In this document: positions 16,370 to 23,824 of the stretch, one piece after another
Layout of the letters: the number at the start of each line of letters is the position of its first letter
How positions within the stretch are numbered: the stretch's first letter is position 1
Assembly: GCF_009857535.1 (NCBI RefSeq)
Contig: NZ_WWCS01000016.1
Span: 1-64,000, forward strand
Direction: 5' to 3'
Source: Duganella margarita
Lineage (GTDB): Bacteria > Pseudomonadota > Gammaproteobacteria > Burkholderiales > Burkholderiaceae_D
Length of the DNA stretch: 64,000 bases
The notes under the pieces: model-generated
Told to the model about the DNA's origin: nothing
Databases searched by the model: none
The model's input: only the letters and a program-made list of their open reading frames with translations
Position numbers and translations under genes: made by a program

Positions 16370-16753
16370 TTACAACAGCATATCGCGGTCGGACTTGAGT
16401 TCCGCCATGGTGGCTGGCAACGCCAGCTTGCCACTCCGGATCAGTGCGCGCGCATACAGGATCAGGCCAATGGCGACCACCAGGAACACGGCGGTGATGA
16501 TCGGCAGGATAACCCAGCCGATGGCCGCCCACGCCAGGTAGACCACGGTGACCGACGCATAAATCAGCGCAAAGCCGCCCAACAGCACGGCCAGTGCGAA
16601 CACCAGCACCAGTTGCAGCAGGTGGTTGCGCACCTCGGCCAGCTCCAGCGCGGCCAGTTCCAGCCGGTTGAGCAACAGCGCGATCGCATTGCGGGTCACC
16701 AGACCCAGCGATGCGATCAGCCCTGGCGGACGATTGCCTTCGTCGTGCGACAC
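16370..16753 (-). CDS. YqjE/phage-holin-like family membrane protein
   Basis: A 127-residue inner-membrane protein with an amphipathic N-terminal helix (about 12-48) and two strong transmembrane helices (about 48-72 and 78-102), matching the DUF1469/YqjE group. It lies between a DUF883 (YqjD-like) gene and a YqjK-position gene, the same order as E. coli yqjD-yqjE-yqjK. In E. coli, YqjD recruits ribosomes to the inner membrane in stationary phase and YqjE is its uncharacterised partner. The holin label reflects fold similarity only; no phage genes are nearby. Confidence 0.8.
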   Translation of the reverse strand: MSHDEGNRPPGLIASLGLVTRNAIALLLNRLELAALELAEVRNHLLQLVLVFALAVLLGGFALIYASVTVVYLAWAAIGWVILPIITAVFLVVAIGLILYARALIRSGKLALPATMAELKSDRDMLL

Positions 16754-16759
16754 GGCAGC

Positions 16760-17062
16760 TTACTTGCGGCCGATGATCACGCCGACCAGCAGGCCGATAC
16801 TGGCTGCCGCTGCGATCGAGCGCCATGGGTTTTCCTTGACGTATTCATCGGCGTGCTTGGCGGCTTCCTTGGTGGCGGCCAGCGCGCTGACCTGGGCTTC
16901 GTGGGCCTTGGCCAGGGCGGTGTCCAACGCGCGCATGCCGCGGCCGCGCAGTTCGTCCGCTTTTTCGCCGGTCAGGGCGGTGGCGGCGGTGAACAGCGCC
17001 TGGGCGTCTTTCACCAGAGTTTTCACGTCATTATTTACGGTACTGATATTTTGTTCCAGCAT
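16760..17062 (-). CDS. DUF883 family protein (YqjD/ElaB-like)
   Basis: A 100-residue protein. A helical N-terminal region (about 1-75), rich in Ala, Lys and Glu, is followed by the conserved DEYVKENPWRS motif and a C-terminal transmembrane helix ending IGLLVGVIIGRK, exactly the ElaB/YqjD/YgaM plan. E. coli YqjD anchors inactive ribosomes at the inner membrane in stationary phase. I chose ATG 17062 because AGGAG lies eight bases upstream; a longer reading frame to 17107 lacks such a site. It is the first gene of the operon running through YqjE to the patatin. Confidence 0.85.
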   Translation of the reverse strand: MLEQNISTVNNDVKTLVKDAQALFTAATALTGEKADELRGRGMRALDTALAKAHEAQVSALAATKEAAKHADEYVKENPWRSIAAAASIGLLVGVIIGRK

Positions 17063-17123
17063 GATTAAGCTCCTGTTTTGGTTGTCGATGTGAAAACTGT
17101 ACAGCAAATTGCAAAAGACTGTG

Positions 17124-17669
17124 TCAACCGTGTTCGGTCATCATGTCACGCATATCGTCCGCGTGCTCTTCTTCGACCGCCATGATCTTGATCAAGAGAT
17201 GACGCGTGGTCGGGTCGCTATCGCCGATTTTTTCAATCATCTGGCGGTACGACTCGATCGCCACGCGCTCGGCGATCAGATTGGCGCGCACCATCGATTG
17301 GACGTCGTCTGACGCATCATACTCGGCATGGCTGCGCTCGAGCAACGTTGCCGGATTGAAATCAGGATCGCCATTCAGCTGAACGATGCGTTCGGCCAGC
17401 CAGTCGGCGTGTTCTGCTTCCTCGTTGGCGTGCTCCAGGAACTCGGCCTTGATGGCGGCGTTCTCGCGACCGCTGACCGTGTAGTAATGGCGCTTGTAGC
17501 GGGCGATGCACACCAGCTCGGTAGCCAGCGCATCGTTCAGCATCTTGATGACTTCGGCGCGGTTGCCTTGGTAGCCTGCGGTGACCGGGCCGTCTTCCAG
17601 ATTGCGGGCGGCGGCACGGATTGCTTCTTTATCGATGCCTGCCGGTTGGGTGGGATTGGATTCAGCCAT
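17124..17669 (-). CDS. Ferritin-like/bacterioferritin family protein
   Basis: A 181-residue four-helix-bundle protein. The di-iron ligands appear as Glu in ALATELVCIARYKRHYY, the first ExxH in EEAEHADWLAERI, Glu in LIAERVAIESYR and the second ExxH in VEEEHADDMRDMM. This arrangement is found in bacterioferritin- and Dps-related oxidoreductases that store iron or remove peroxide. AAGGAA precedes ATG 17669. The gene stands alone between the YqjD operon and an OmpA-like lipoprotein, among stress genes. Typical bacterioferritins have a haem-binding Met near residue 52, which I do not see, so haem-free function is likely. Confidence 0.82.
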   Translation of the reverse strand: MAESNPTQPAGIDKEAIRAAARNLEDGPVTAGYQGNRAEVIKMLNDALATELVCIARYKRHYYTVSGRENAAIKAEFLEHANEEAEHADWLAERIVQLNGDPDFNPATLLERSHAEYDASDDVQSMVRANLIAERVAIESYRQMIEKIGDSDPTTRHLLIKIMAVEEEHADDMRDMMTEHG

Positions 17670-17712
17670 GAGTCTTTCCTTCCTAAGTAAGAGGTACAAA
17701 TAAAACGGTGTA

Positions 17713-17760
17713 AATAACGACGCGACTTAACGACGCAAATAACGACGCGAATTAACGACG
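17713..17760. repeat. 12-13-bp tandem repeat at a gene end
   Basis: TAACGACG recurs at 17715, 17728, 17740 and 17753, giving four units of 12-13 bp. The last carries the final Arg codons and TAA stop of the minus-strand OmpA-like gene. The repeats look like successive duplications of the gene terminus and extend into the leader of the ferritin-like gene. Confidence 0.75.
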
Positions 17761-18666
17761 ATTCGCGATCGGTGCGCCGTTTTGCGACAGCACGATTTCC
17801 ACACGACGGTTCAGCTGGCGGCTGCCGGCATCGCTATTGCTGGCGACCGGATAAGCTTCACCGTAGCCGCGGCTGGCGATCTTGGCGGCCGGCACACCCA
17901 GTCCGATCAGCGCATTGCGCACCGACTCGGCGCGGCGTTGCGACAGGTCCAGGTTGTGCGCCGAGGTACCGGTGCTATCGGTAAAGCCCTCGACCAGCAC
18001 CACGCTTTGCGGTTCCTGCATCAGCACGTCGGCCAGCTTTTGCGCGGTGCGCATGCCTTCCGGGCTCAGTTCGGCGCGGTCGACATTGAACAGCACGTCG
18101 TTCAGCGTGATGATCAGGCCGCGTTCGGTTTGCTTGGCTTGCAGGTCGGCCAGCTGCTGTTGCAGGGCGGCGTTCTTGGCTTGCTCTTCGCGCGCCGAAC
18201 CGGCGGCGGCGTCAGCCTGGGCACGGGCGGCGTCGGCATCAGCCTTGGCCTGCTCGGCCTGGGTCTTGGCGCGGTCAGCCGCGTTGCGGGCCTGGTTGGC
18301 TTCGGCGGTGCGGGCCTGCAGGCGGATTTCATCGCGCTGGCGGGCAGCGTTGGCGACTTCGCCCTCAGCCTGCTTGGCCTTGGCGGCTTCCTGCGCGGTG
18401 GCGACTTTCTGTTTGGCGATATAGGCCAGCTTGTCGATTTCGTCCAGGCTCTCGCGTTTGGCGGCGGCGGCGTTGGCGCGGTCCAGCGCATCGGCGGCGG
18501 CTTTGAATTCCAGCGGCGCGTTGGCGGCGACCGACGGGTTGCTTTGGGCGGCCTGGAAGTCGCCGCGTGCCTGGTCGAGCTGGCTGGTGGTGGTCGGCGT
18601 GCTGCTGCACGCGGCAAACATCACGGATACGGCAAAGGCGGCTGGCAGCAGAATGAATTTTTTCAT
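17752..18666 (-). CDS. OmpA-like lipoprotein with DUF4398 and coiled coil
   Basis: A 304-residue lipoprotein (lipobox FAAC, Cys20). Residues 28-100 are DUF4398-like. Residues 100-185 are a long Ala/Gln/Lys coiled coil, and residues 187-295 a peptidoglycan-binding OmpA domain with FNVDRAELSPEGM and FTDSTGTSAHNLDLSQRRAESV. It should bridge outer membrane and cell wall. It lies 31 bases after a short DUF4398 lipoprotein with which it is probably cotranscribed, so the pair may form a complex. Its stop codon is embedded in a tandem repeat. The promoter upstream of the pair is of the Crp/Fnr-dyad type. Confidence 0.85.
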   Translation of the reverse strand: MKKFILLPAAFAVSVMFAACSSTPTTTSQLDQARGDFQAAQSNPSVAANAPLEFKAAADALDRANAAAAKRESLDEIDKLAYIAKQKVATAQEAAKAKQAEGEVANAARQRDEIRLQARTAEANQARNAADRAKTQAEQAKADADAARAQADAAAGSAREEQAKNAALQQQLADLQAKQTERGLIITLNDVLFNVDRAELSPEGMRTAQKLADVLMQEPQSVVLVEGFTDSTGTSAHNLDLSQRRAESVRNALIGLGVPAAKIASRGYGEAYPVASNSDAGSRQLNRRVEIVLSQNGAPIANRR

Positions 18667-18697
18667 GGTGGATTCTCCGTTTATTTATTGTTAGGGA

Positions 18698-19081
18698 TTA
18701 TTGCTGCGCGTTGGCGTTGGCGCGCGCCAGTTCTTCGCGCAGCAGGCGGATATTCTGTTGCAGCTCATCCGAGGCGGCGGTCGCCTTGGCCGAGTTGGCC
18801 TTGCTCTGCGCCAGCTGGGCATCGGCCGAAGCCTGGGTAGCCAGATCTTGCGCGGTTTTGTAGTCCTTGGCGGCCAGCGCCTGGTTGGCGCGCATCAGTT
18901 TCTCGCGGGCCGAGGTCATTTCGGCCGGCGCCAGATCGGCGGCGCCGGCGGCGGTCGCAGCGGATACTGCCTCACGCGACACCGCGACGTCGGCGGTGGC
19001 CGGGGTTTTGTCGCTGGCGCAACCGGCCAGACCAGCCAACAGGGCGGCGCCAATCAGCAATTGCTTATTCATGTTCATCAT
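18698..19081 (-). CDS. DUF4398 lipoprotein
   Basis: A 127-residue lipoprotein with signal ending LAGC and a helical DUF4398 domain (AADLAPAEMTSAREKLMRAN, AAKDYKTAQDLATQA). The C-terminal third is a coiled coil. I chose ATG 19081 because GAGGAG lies seven bases upstream; ATGs at 19078 and 19072 are alternatives. It is the first gene of a two-gene operon with the OmpA-like lipoprotein, whose N-terminal half is related to it. A promoter with GTACG-GTGA-CGCAC and TATAAA (minus strand) lies at 19116-19157. Confidence 0.8.
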   Translation of the reverse strand: MMNMNKQLLIGAALLAGLAGCASDKTPATADVAVSREAVSAATAAGAADLAPAEMTSAREKLMRANQALAAKDYKTAQDLATQASADAQLAQSKANSAKATAASDELQQNIRLLREELARANANAQQ

Positions 19082-19115
19082 TATTGTTCTCCTCGAAATA
19101 TGAAAGCGATGTGAC

Positions 19116-19157
19116 TTTATAAACCGGCGCCGGATCGGCATCAGTACGGTGACGCAC
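19116..19157 (-). promoter_or_regulatory. Crp/Fnr-type class II promoter of the DUF4398 operon
   Basis: Dyad GTACG-GTGA-CGCAC (19144-19157) and minus-strand -10 TATAAA at 19116-19121, 32 bp centre to centre. The 14-bp dyad sequence is identical to the one in the crp-side promoter at 22298. Confidence 0.75.
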
Positions 19158-19176
19158 AAAAGCCGGAGTGTGTAAA

Positions 19177-21141
19177 ATGAGGCAACTACCAGACACCAGG
19201 TCCGCCATGCCCCTTCCCCGCCGCACCCGCATCGCCCTCGCCGCCGGCAGCGTCGTCGTTGCCGTTCCCGCCATCGCGGTCATCGCCCTCGCCAGCATCG
19301 ACTGGAACCGTGCGCGGCCGTGGTTGAACGAGCGCATCAGCACGGCCATCGCGCGGCCGTTCGAGATTCGCGGCGAGCTCGCGCTGGCGTGGCGCCAGCA
19401 AGGCCAGGTCCTGCCGATGCCGCATCTGGTGGCGAAGGACGTCCACATCGGCAATCCGCGCGGAATGCAGGCGCCGAGCGAGATGCTCAGCGTCCGCCAG
19501 TTCGCCTTTGCCGTCGAGCTGCTGCCGCTGCTGCGCCAGCGCATCGCCATTCCCGAGCTGCGCTTCGACCATCCCGAACTGCTGCTGCAGCGCGACGCCG
19601 GCGGCAATAACAACTGGACCTTCCACCGCGACGACCAGCCGTCGACGTGGAAACTGGACCTGCAGCGCGTGGTGTTCTCCAAGGGCACGGTGCGCTACAT
19701 CGACGCCGTGACCCATGTGGACGCCAGCGCCAACGTCGATACGGTGAACGACCCGCGCTACGGCGTCGCCTGGCAGCTGCAAGGCAAGTGGAATAACCAG
19801 CCTGTCAGCGGCAGCGGCAAGGCCGGCGCGGTGCTGTCCTTGCAGCAGCAAACGGCGCCCTTCCCGCTGTCGGCCGACCTCGACCTCGGCGGCACCCACA
19901 TCGTCTTTGCCGGCACGCTGACCAAACCGGCGGCGCTGACCGCGCTCGATCTGCAGCTCAAGCTGTCCGGCGCCAGCCTGGAACGGCTGTACGCGCTGAC
20001 CGGCGTGCTGCTGCCGGAAACCCCGCCCTTCTCCACCGAGGGCCACCTGACCGCCAACCTCGGCGCCAACGCCAGCCATTGGATCTACGACCAGTTCACC
20101 GGCAAGGTCGGCCAGAGCGACATCGCCGGCAAGCTGGATTTCCAGACCGGCCAGCCGCGCGCGCGCCTGAGCGGCACCGTGCAATCGAAGCTGCTGCAGG
20201 TGTCCGACCTCGGCCCGCTGATCGGCGCCGACTCCAACGCCAGCAAAGAGGCGCGCGGCGCCGAGGAGCGCCAGCCGGGCAACAAGGTGCTGCCGGTGGA
20301 AACCTTCCGCACCGACCGCTGGACCGCCATCGATGCCGACGTCAACTTCAAGGCGGCACAAATCACGCGTGACAAGAACCTGCCGATCCAGCACCTGGAA
20401 ACGCAAATTCACCTGAAGGACGGCGTGCTGTCGCTGACGCCGATGAACTTCGACATCGCCGGCGGCCGCTTCACCTCCACCGTCATGCTGGACGGCAGCG
20501 GCAAGGTCAACGCCCACGCGATCCGCGCCACGCTGAAGGCCAACGCCAGCCATCTGCAGCTCAAGCAGCTGTTCCCGTCGATCGACGGCATGCAGGCCAC
20601 GGTCGGCGAAATCAATGCCAATGTGGCGCTGGCGGCCAACGGCAATTCGGTGGCCAGCTTGCTCGGCTCGTCCAACGGCGAACTCAAAGGCGCGGTCAGC
20701 CAGGGCAGCGTCAGCAAGCTGATGCTGGAAACCATGGGATTGAATATCGGCAGCGTGGTGCTGACCAAGCTGGTCGGCGACAAGCAGGTCAAGCTGAATT
20801 GCATGGTGACCGACTTCGCCGTCACCAATGGCGTGATGAAGTCGCGGCTGTTTGTGGTGGATACCTCGGAAGCGCGGATCGACATCAACGGCACGGTCAA
20901 CCTCGGCAACGAGAAGCTGGACCTGACGCTGCAGCCGGACGCCAAGTCGGTGCGGGTGATTTCGCTGCGCTCGCCGATTTACGTGCGCGGCAGTTTCAAG
21001 GACCCGGAGGTCAGCGTCGACAAGGGCTCGCTGGCCCTGCGGGCCGGCAGCGCGCTGGCGCTGGCGGTGGTGGCGCCGGTGGCGGCCATCGTGCCGCTGG
21101 TCAGTACCGGTCCCGGCGAGACGAGCGGCTGCCGGCGTTGA
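19177..21141 (+). CDS. AsmA family protein
   Basis: A 654-residue protein with an N-terminal transmembrane segment (about 20-40) and a large periplasmic beta-rich AsmA region. The C-terminal AsmA_2 signature is visible as KSRLFVVDTSEARIDINGTVNLGNEKLDLTL followed by VRVISLRSPIYVRGSF (written in separate blocks). AsmA-like proteins are bridge-type lipid transporters that move phospholipid between membranes. ATG 19177 has CGGAG eight bases upstream; ATG 19207 is an alternative. It is divergent from the DUF4398 operon and followed by an OsmB-like gene with its own promoter. A DUF748 member of the same superfamily is at 38 kb. Confidence 0.85.
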   Translation: MRQLPDTRSAMPLPRRTRIALAAGSVVVAVPAIAVIALASIDWNRARPWLNERISTAIARPFEIRGELALAWRQQGQVLPMPHLVAKDVHIGNPRGMQAPSEMLSVRQFAFAVELLPLLRQRIAIPELRFDHPELLLQRDAGGNNNWTFHRDDQPSTWKLDLQRVVFSKGTVRYIDAVTHVDASANVDTVNDPRYGVAWQLQGKWNNQPVSGSGKAGAVLSLQQQTAPFPLSADLDLGGTHIVFAGTLTKPAALTALDLQLKLSGASLERLYALTGVLLPETPPFSTEGHLTANLGANASHWIYDQFTGKVGQSDIAGKLDFQTGQPRARLSGTVQSKLLQVSDLGPLIGADSNASKEARGAEERQPGNKVLPVETFRTDRWTAIDADVNFKAAQITRDKNLPIQHLETQIHLKDGVLSLTPMNFDIAGGRFTSTVMLDGSGKVNAHAIRATLKANASHLQLKQLFPSIDGMQATVGEINANVALAANGNSVASLLGSSNGELKGAVSQGSVSKLMLETMGLNIGSVVLTKLVGDKQVKLNCMVTDFAVTNGVMKSRLFVVDTSEARIDINGTVNLGNEKLDLTLQPDAKSVRVISLRSPIYVRGSFKDPEVSVDKGSLALRAGSALALAVVAPVAAIVPLVSTGPGETSGCRR

Positions 21142-21153
21142 TTCGGCGTTAAT

Positions 21154-21195
21154 GTGCGATGACGAACGGAAGCACGGGCGGGATTTTCGTAATCT
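21154..21195 (+). promoter_or_regulatory. Crp/Fnr-type class II promoter of the OsmB-like gene
   Basis: Dyad GTGCG-ATGA-CGAAC (21154-21167) with -10 TAATCT at 21190-21195, 32 bp centre to centre. It starts 13 bases after the asmA stop codon and uses the same -10 as the ompA promoter. Confidence 0.75.
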
Positions 21196-21248
21196 GTGTC
21201 CATCGGTGAGGCGCAATACCGCGACTTGCCTGCCAGAGGAGAAAAATC

Positions 21249-21473
21249 ATGAACAACGTCAAACGAATCGCAGCAACCGCCGCTGTCCTGGCGGCGACCC
21301 TGGGCCTGAGCGCTTGTGCAGGTATGTCGAATCAAGACCGCAACACTGCCGTCGGCGCCGGCGTCGGCGCAGTGGCCGGTTCGGTACTGACCGGCGGTAG
21401 CGCCGTGGGCGCCGTGGGCGGTGCAGCCGTGGGCGGCGTGATCGGTAACCAAGTACAAAAGCCACCGCGTTAA
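21249..21473 (+). CDS. Small glycine-zipper lipoprotein (OsmB-like)
   Basis: A 74-residue lipoprotein with lipobox LSAC (Cys23) and a glycine-zipper hairpin filling the mature protein: AVGAGVGAVAGSVLTGG and GAVGGAAVGGVIGNQV. This is the layout of OsmB, a small osmotically induced outer-membrane lipoprotein. AGAGGAG precedes ATG 21249. It is a single-gene transcript: its own Crp/Fnr-dyad promoter lies immediately upstream and a perfect bidirectional terminator follows. It sits convergent to the Crp/Fnr gene that may control it. Confidence 0.85.
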   Translation: MNNVKRIAATAAVLAATLGLSACAGMSNQDRNTAVGAGVGAVAGSVLTGGSAVGAVGGAAVGGVIGNQVQKPPR

Positions 21474-21482
21474 GCTGACGCC

Positions 21483-21522
21483 GGCATAAAAAAACAGACC
21501 TGCGGGTCTGTTTTTTTATGCC
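21483..21522. terminator. Bidirectional intrinsic terminator
   Basis: A perfect 18-bp palindrome arm: GGCAT, seven A, CAGACC, loop TGCG, GGTCTG, seven T, ATGCC. The A and T runs on either side give U tracts in both directions, so it can end both the OsmB-like transcript and the convergent Crp/Fnr transcript. Confidence 0.92.
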
Positions 21523-21543
21523 TCCCCGCTTTGCATGCTGCGC

Positions 21544-22263
21544 TTATTTGTCCTTGAACATTTCGTAGCAATGGCAGGAAGCCGATTCCAGCCCGGTCGA
21601 ATCGAGGATCTCGATATTGCCGCGGCTGTAGGTAATCAAACGCTGGTTCTGCAAGGCGCTGGCGGCCTTGGTCACGCCGACCCGCCGCACCCCCAGCGCG
21701 TGCGCCAGGAACTCGTGGGTCAGATGGAATTTTTCCGATTGCAGACGGTCGCGCGTAATCAGCAGTGAGCGCGCCAGCCGCGCCTCCAGCACATGGAAGC
21801 GGCTGCACACGGCGATCTGGATCGCCTGCGCGAGCTGGATGTCGGTGTAGCGGTGCAGCAGGCGCTGCAGCGAATCCATGCGGTGGAATTCGGTGACGAA
21901 GTCGCCGGCCCCCATGCGATAGGTGCGGCCGGAACGCTGCACCACCGCCCGTACCTGCGCCAGTTCATGGCCCAACACCACCGCGGCGCCGAGCATGCCT
22001 TCGCGGCCGATCGAACCCACTTCCAGCGTCATGCGGCCCTCGGCCACGCCCAGCAGCGACACCAGGCAATCGATGGGGAAATAAATGTAACGCACCTCCT
22101 GCCCCGGTTCGGACAGGATCTGGCCGTTGTCCACCCGCACCGTCTCGCACTTGGCCGCGAGTTGTTGTTGATCGTCGTCCGGCAGGCTGGCCAGCAAGCG
22201 ATTATTGGCCAGACGCAGCTGGCCACGGTCATCGTCGGGAGAATGTGAGATAGAGGTATGCAT
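21544..22263 (-). CDS. Crp/Fnr family transcriptional regulator
   Basis: A 239-residue regulator. Residues 20-140 are the cyclic-nucleotide-binding-type beta roll, with VGSIGREGMLGAAVVLG in place of the cAMP-contacting pattern of CRP. No N-terminal Cys cluster of FNR type is present, so the signal is neither clearly cAMP nor oxygen. Residues 165-225 are the winged helix; the recognition helix is in ALGVRRVGVTKAASAL (189-204). ATG 22263 lacks a good ribosome binding site. A dyad GTACG-GTGA-CGCAC lies 35 bp upstream, with TACGCT on the minus strand at the class II distance, suggesting autoregulation. I infer that it controls the ten dyad promoters of this window. Confidence 0.88.
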   Translation of the reverse strand: MHTSISHSPDDDRGQLRLANNRLLASLPDDDQQQLAAKCETVRVDNGQILSEPGQEVRYIYFPIDCLVSLLGVAEGRMTLEVGSIGREGMLGAAVVLGHELAQVRAVVQRSGRTYRMGAGDFVTEFHRMDSLQRLLHRYTDIQLAQAIQIAVCSRFHVLEARLARSLLITRDRLQSEKFHLTHEFLAHALGVRRVGVTKAASALQNQRLITYSRGNIEILDSTGLESASCHCYEMFKDK

Positions 22264-22297
22264 GGAATCAGCGTAAAGGCAATAAAACACCCTGTAT

Positions 22298-22339
22298 GTA
22301 CGGTGACGCACGGAGACAATGGATGCACTCAAGCAGAAT
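22298..22339 (+). promoter_or_regulatory. Shared Crp/Fnr-type site between crp-like gene and 22386 gene
   Basis: Dyad GTACG-GTGA-CGCAC (22298-22311). Rightward -10 CAGAAT lies at 22334-22339 and leftward TACGCT at 22270-22275; both are 32 bp from the dyad centre. The rightward promoter serves the glycine-zipper gene. The leftward one would start transcription at the regulator's ATG. Confidence 0.65.
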
Positions 22340-22385
22340 ATCGACTGCAATGCGTTACCCCACCTAATAACAAAGGACACTCCAC

Positions 22386-22997
22386 ATGGACACCCCAAAT
22401 AAACCAAAAACCCATCCGATCATGGTCATTGCCGCCGTGGCGGTGGTGCTGTTCTGCGGCGTCGGCAGCGCCGCCATACTGGGCTGGCTGCCAACCTCGA
22501 ACGCCACCGTGCCGCCCCAAGTGAGCGGCATGCCGCCGGCGCCGCAACCAGCGCAGCAACTGGCCTACAACGATGCGCCGCCGGCCGCTTCGTCCGCCGT
22601 GGCGCCAGCCGTGTCGCAAGGTCCGGGCCAACTGCAGCAACAGGAAGCGCGTAACGCCCCCTGCAGCAACTGCGGCGTGGTCGAATCGGTGCGCGCCATC
22701 GAACACCGCGCCCAGGGTAGCGGCGCCGGCGCGGTCGGTGGCGCCGTGCTGGGCGGCTTGCTGGGCAACCAGGTCGGTAGCGGTCACGGCCGTCAACTGG
22801 CGACGGTGGCCGGTGCGGTCGGCGGCGCAGTGGCCGGCAACCAGATCGAAGGCAACATGAAGAAGACCACCAGCTGGGACGTCAGCGTGCGCATGGACAA
22901 CGGCAGCCGCCGCGTGATCCACACTTCGCACCAGCCTGAATGGCGCAACGGCGACGCTGTGCGCATCGTCAAAGGCCAACTGCGTCCACTGGACTGA
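22386..22997 (+). CDS. Glycine-zipper 2TM domain protein, membrane anchored
   Basis: A 203-residue protein with an uncleaved N-terminal transmembrane helix (about 13-35). A Pro/Ala/Gln-rich spacer follows, then a CSNC pair (92-95), a glycine-zipper hairpin (about 110-158, GAGAVGGAVLGGLLGNQVGSG and VAGAVGGAVAGNQIEG) and a C-terminal domain with VSVRMDNGSRR and GDAVRIVKGQLRP. The last two parts match the lipoprotein at 13806 closely, so these are paralogues, one with a lipid anchor and one with a membrane helix. It is divergent from the Crp/Fnr gene and shares its regulatory site. Confidence 0.82.
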   Translation: MDTPNKPKTHPIMVIAAVAVVLFCGVGSAAILGWLPTSNATVPPQVSGMPPAPQPAQQLAYNDAPPAASSAVAPAVSQGPGQLQQQEARNAPCSNCGVVESVRAIEHRAQGSGAGAVGGAVLGGLLGNQVGSGHGRQLATVAGAVGGAVAGNQIEGNMKKTTSWDVSVRMDNGSRRVIHTSHQPEWRNGDAVRIVKGQLRPLD

Positions 22998-23005
22998 GGA
23001 TTTTA

Positions 23006-23047
23006 GTACGGCAACGTACAGAAGAACGGCGCTGTATTGTTGATAAT
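23006..23047 (+). promoter_or_regulatory. Crp/Fnr-type class II promoter of the lmo0937-type gene
   Basis: Perfect dyad GTACG-GCAA-CGTAC (23006-23019) with -10 GATAAT at 23042-23047, 32 bp centre to centre. Transcription should begin near 23054, leaving a leader of about 23 nt. Confidence 0.78.
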
Positions 23048-23076
23048 GAATTCAACACAACCCGAGGAGATTAATC

Positions 23077-23223
23077 ATGCTTTATACCATCGCTGTCGTT
23101 CTGCTTATCCTGTGGCTGCTGGGCCTGGTTACTTCGTACACTATCGGCGGCTTCATCCACGTCCTGCTGGTAGTTGCCATCATCATGGTGCTGCTGCGCC
23201 TGATTAGCGGACGCGGCGTGTAG
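23077..23223 (+). CDS. lmo0937 family membrane micro-protein
   Basis: A 48-residue protein of almost entirely hydrophobic sequence: MLYTIAVVLLILWLLGLVTS, then YTIGGFIHVLL, and a second helix ending LRLISGRGV. This matches the small lmo0937 family of two-helix membrane proteins found in many bacteria with no assigned function. GAGGAG precedes ATG 23077. It forms its own transcript between the promoter at 23006-23047 and the terminator at 23243-23268. Confidence 0.85.
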   Translation: MLYTIAVVLLILWLLGLVTSYTIGGFIHVLLVVAIIMVLLRLISGRGV

Positions 23224-23242
23224 CCTTCTCCGCATTTGGTTT

Positions 23243-23268
23243 AAACGGCGCCTGGGGCGCCGTTTTCA
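23243..23268 (+). terminator. Intrinsic terminator after the lmo0937-type gene
   Basis: A 10-bp stem AAACGGCGCC / GGCGCCGTTT (23243-23252 with 23256-23265, loop TGG) followed by TTC. It lies before the DUF3617 gene. Confidence 0.75.
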
Positions 23269-23286
23269 TTTCTACTGGAGATCTTC

Positions 23287-23814
23287 ATGAAACGAGTATT
23301 GATCGCGCTGGCCGTGCTGACGGCCATCCAGGCGCAGGCCCAGACCATCAAGCCCGGCTTGTGGGAATTGAACAGCAAGGTCCGCACCGGCAACGCCCAG
23401 ACCGACCAGGCGGTGAGCGCGGCGCTGTCGCAGCTGGCCGCGCTGCCGCCGGCGCAACGCGCGCAGGTGGAGTCGATGATGGCGCAAAACGGCGTCTCGG
23501 TGCCGCAAGCCGGCGCCGACGGCAGCCTGCGCGTGACCGCCTGCGTCACGCCGGCAATGGCCGCGCGCCGGGAGCTGCCACTCGGCCAGCAAGGCAAATG
23601 CAGCGCGCAACAAACCCCGGTGGCGGGCGGCGTGGATGTGACGTTCAGCTGCACCGATCCGGCCTCCAGCGGCAGCGGCCAGGTGCGCATGCAAGGTGAC
23701 AGCGCTTACACCGCCAGCCTGCAGGTGACCAACAACAGCGGCACCGGTCCGCAGCAGGCGACGGTGGAGTCGAGCGGACGCTGGCTAGCAGCCAGCTGCC
23801 CGGCCAGACCTTGA
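23287..23814 (+). CDS. DUF3617 family periplasmic protein
   Basis: A 175-residue exported protein: signal peptide 1-18 (cleavage after QAQA), then IKPGLWELNSKV, the start of the DUF3617 domain. Further landmarks are CVTPAMAARR and a Cys pair (KCSAQQ, FSCTDP) likely to form a disulfide, as is usual in this family. Function of the family is unknown. Most of the 63 bases before it hold the preceding terminator, so the promoter must be short or read-through contributes. It faces the convergent porin gene ten bases away. Confidence 0.8.
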   Translation: MKRVLIALAVLTAIQAQAQTIKPGLWELNSKVRTGNAQTDQAVSAALSQLAALPPAQRAQVESMMAQNGVSVPQAGADGSLRVTACVTPAMAARRELPLGQQGKCSAQQTPVAGGVDVTFSCTDPASSGSGQVRMQGDSAYTASLQVTNNSGTGPQQATVESSGRWLAASCPARP

Positions 23815-23824
23815 GACCAGTCGA

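Noticed and set aside
16370..16753. Phage origin suggested by the holin-family label
   Set aside because: The gene order matches yqjD-yqjE-yqjK, a chromosomal membrane cluster, and no other phage gene is present.
17713..17760. CRISPR array
   Set aside because: Units are only 12-13 bp without spacers and sit on a stop codon.
19186..21216. 676-codon frame antisense to asmA
   Set aside because: Low-complexity, Arg/Gln/Val-rich and no start signal; the plus-strand AsmA signatures are unmistakable.
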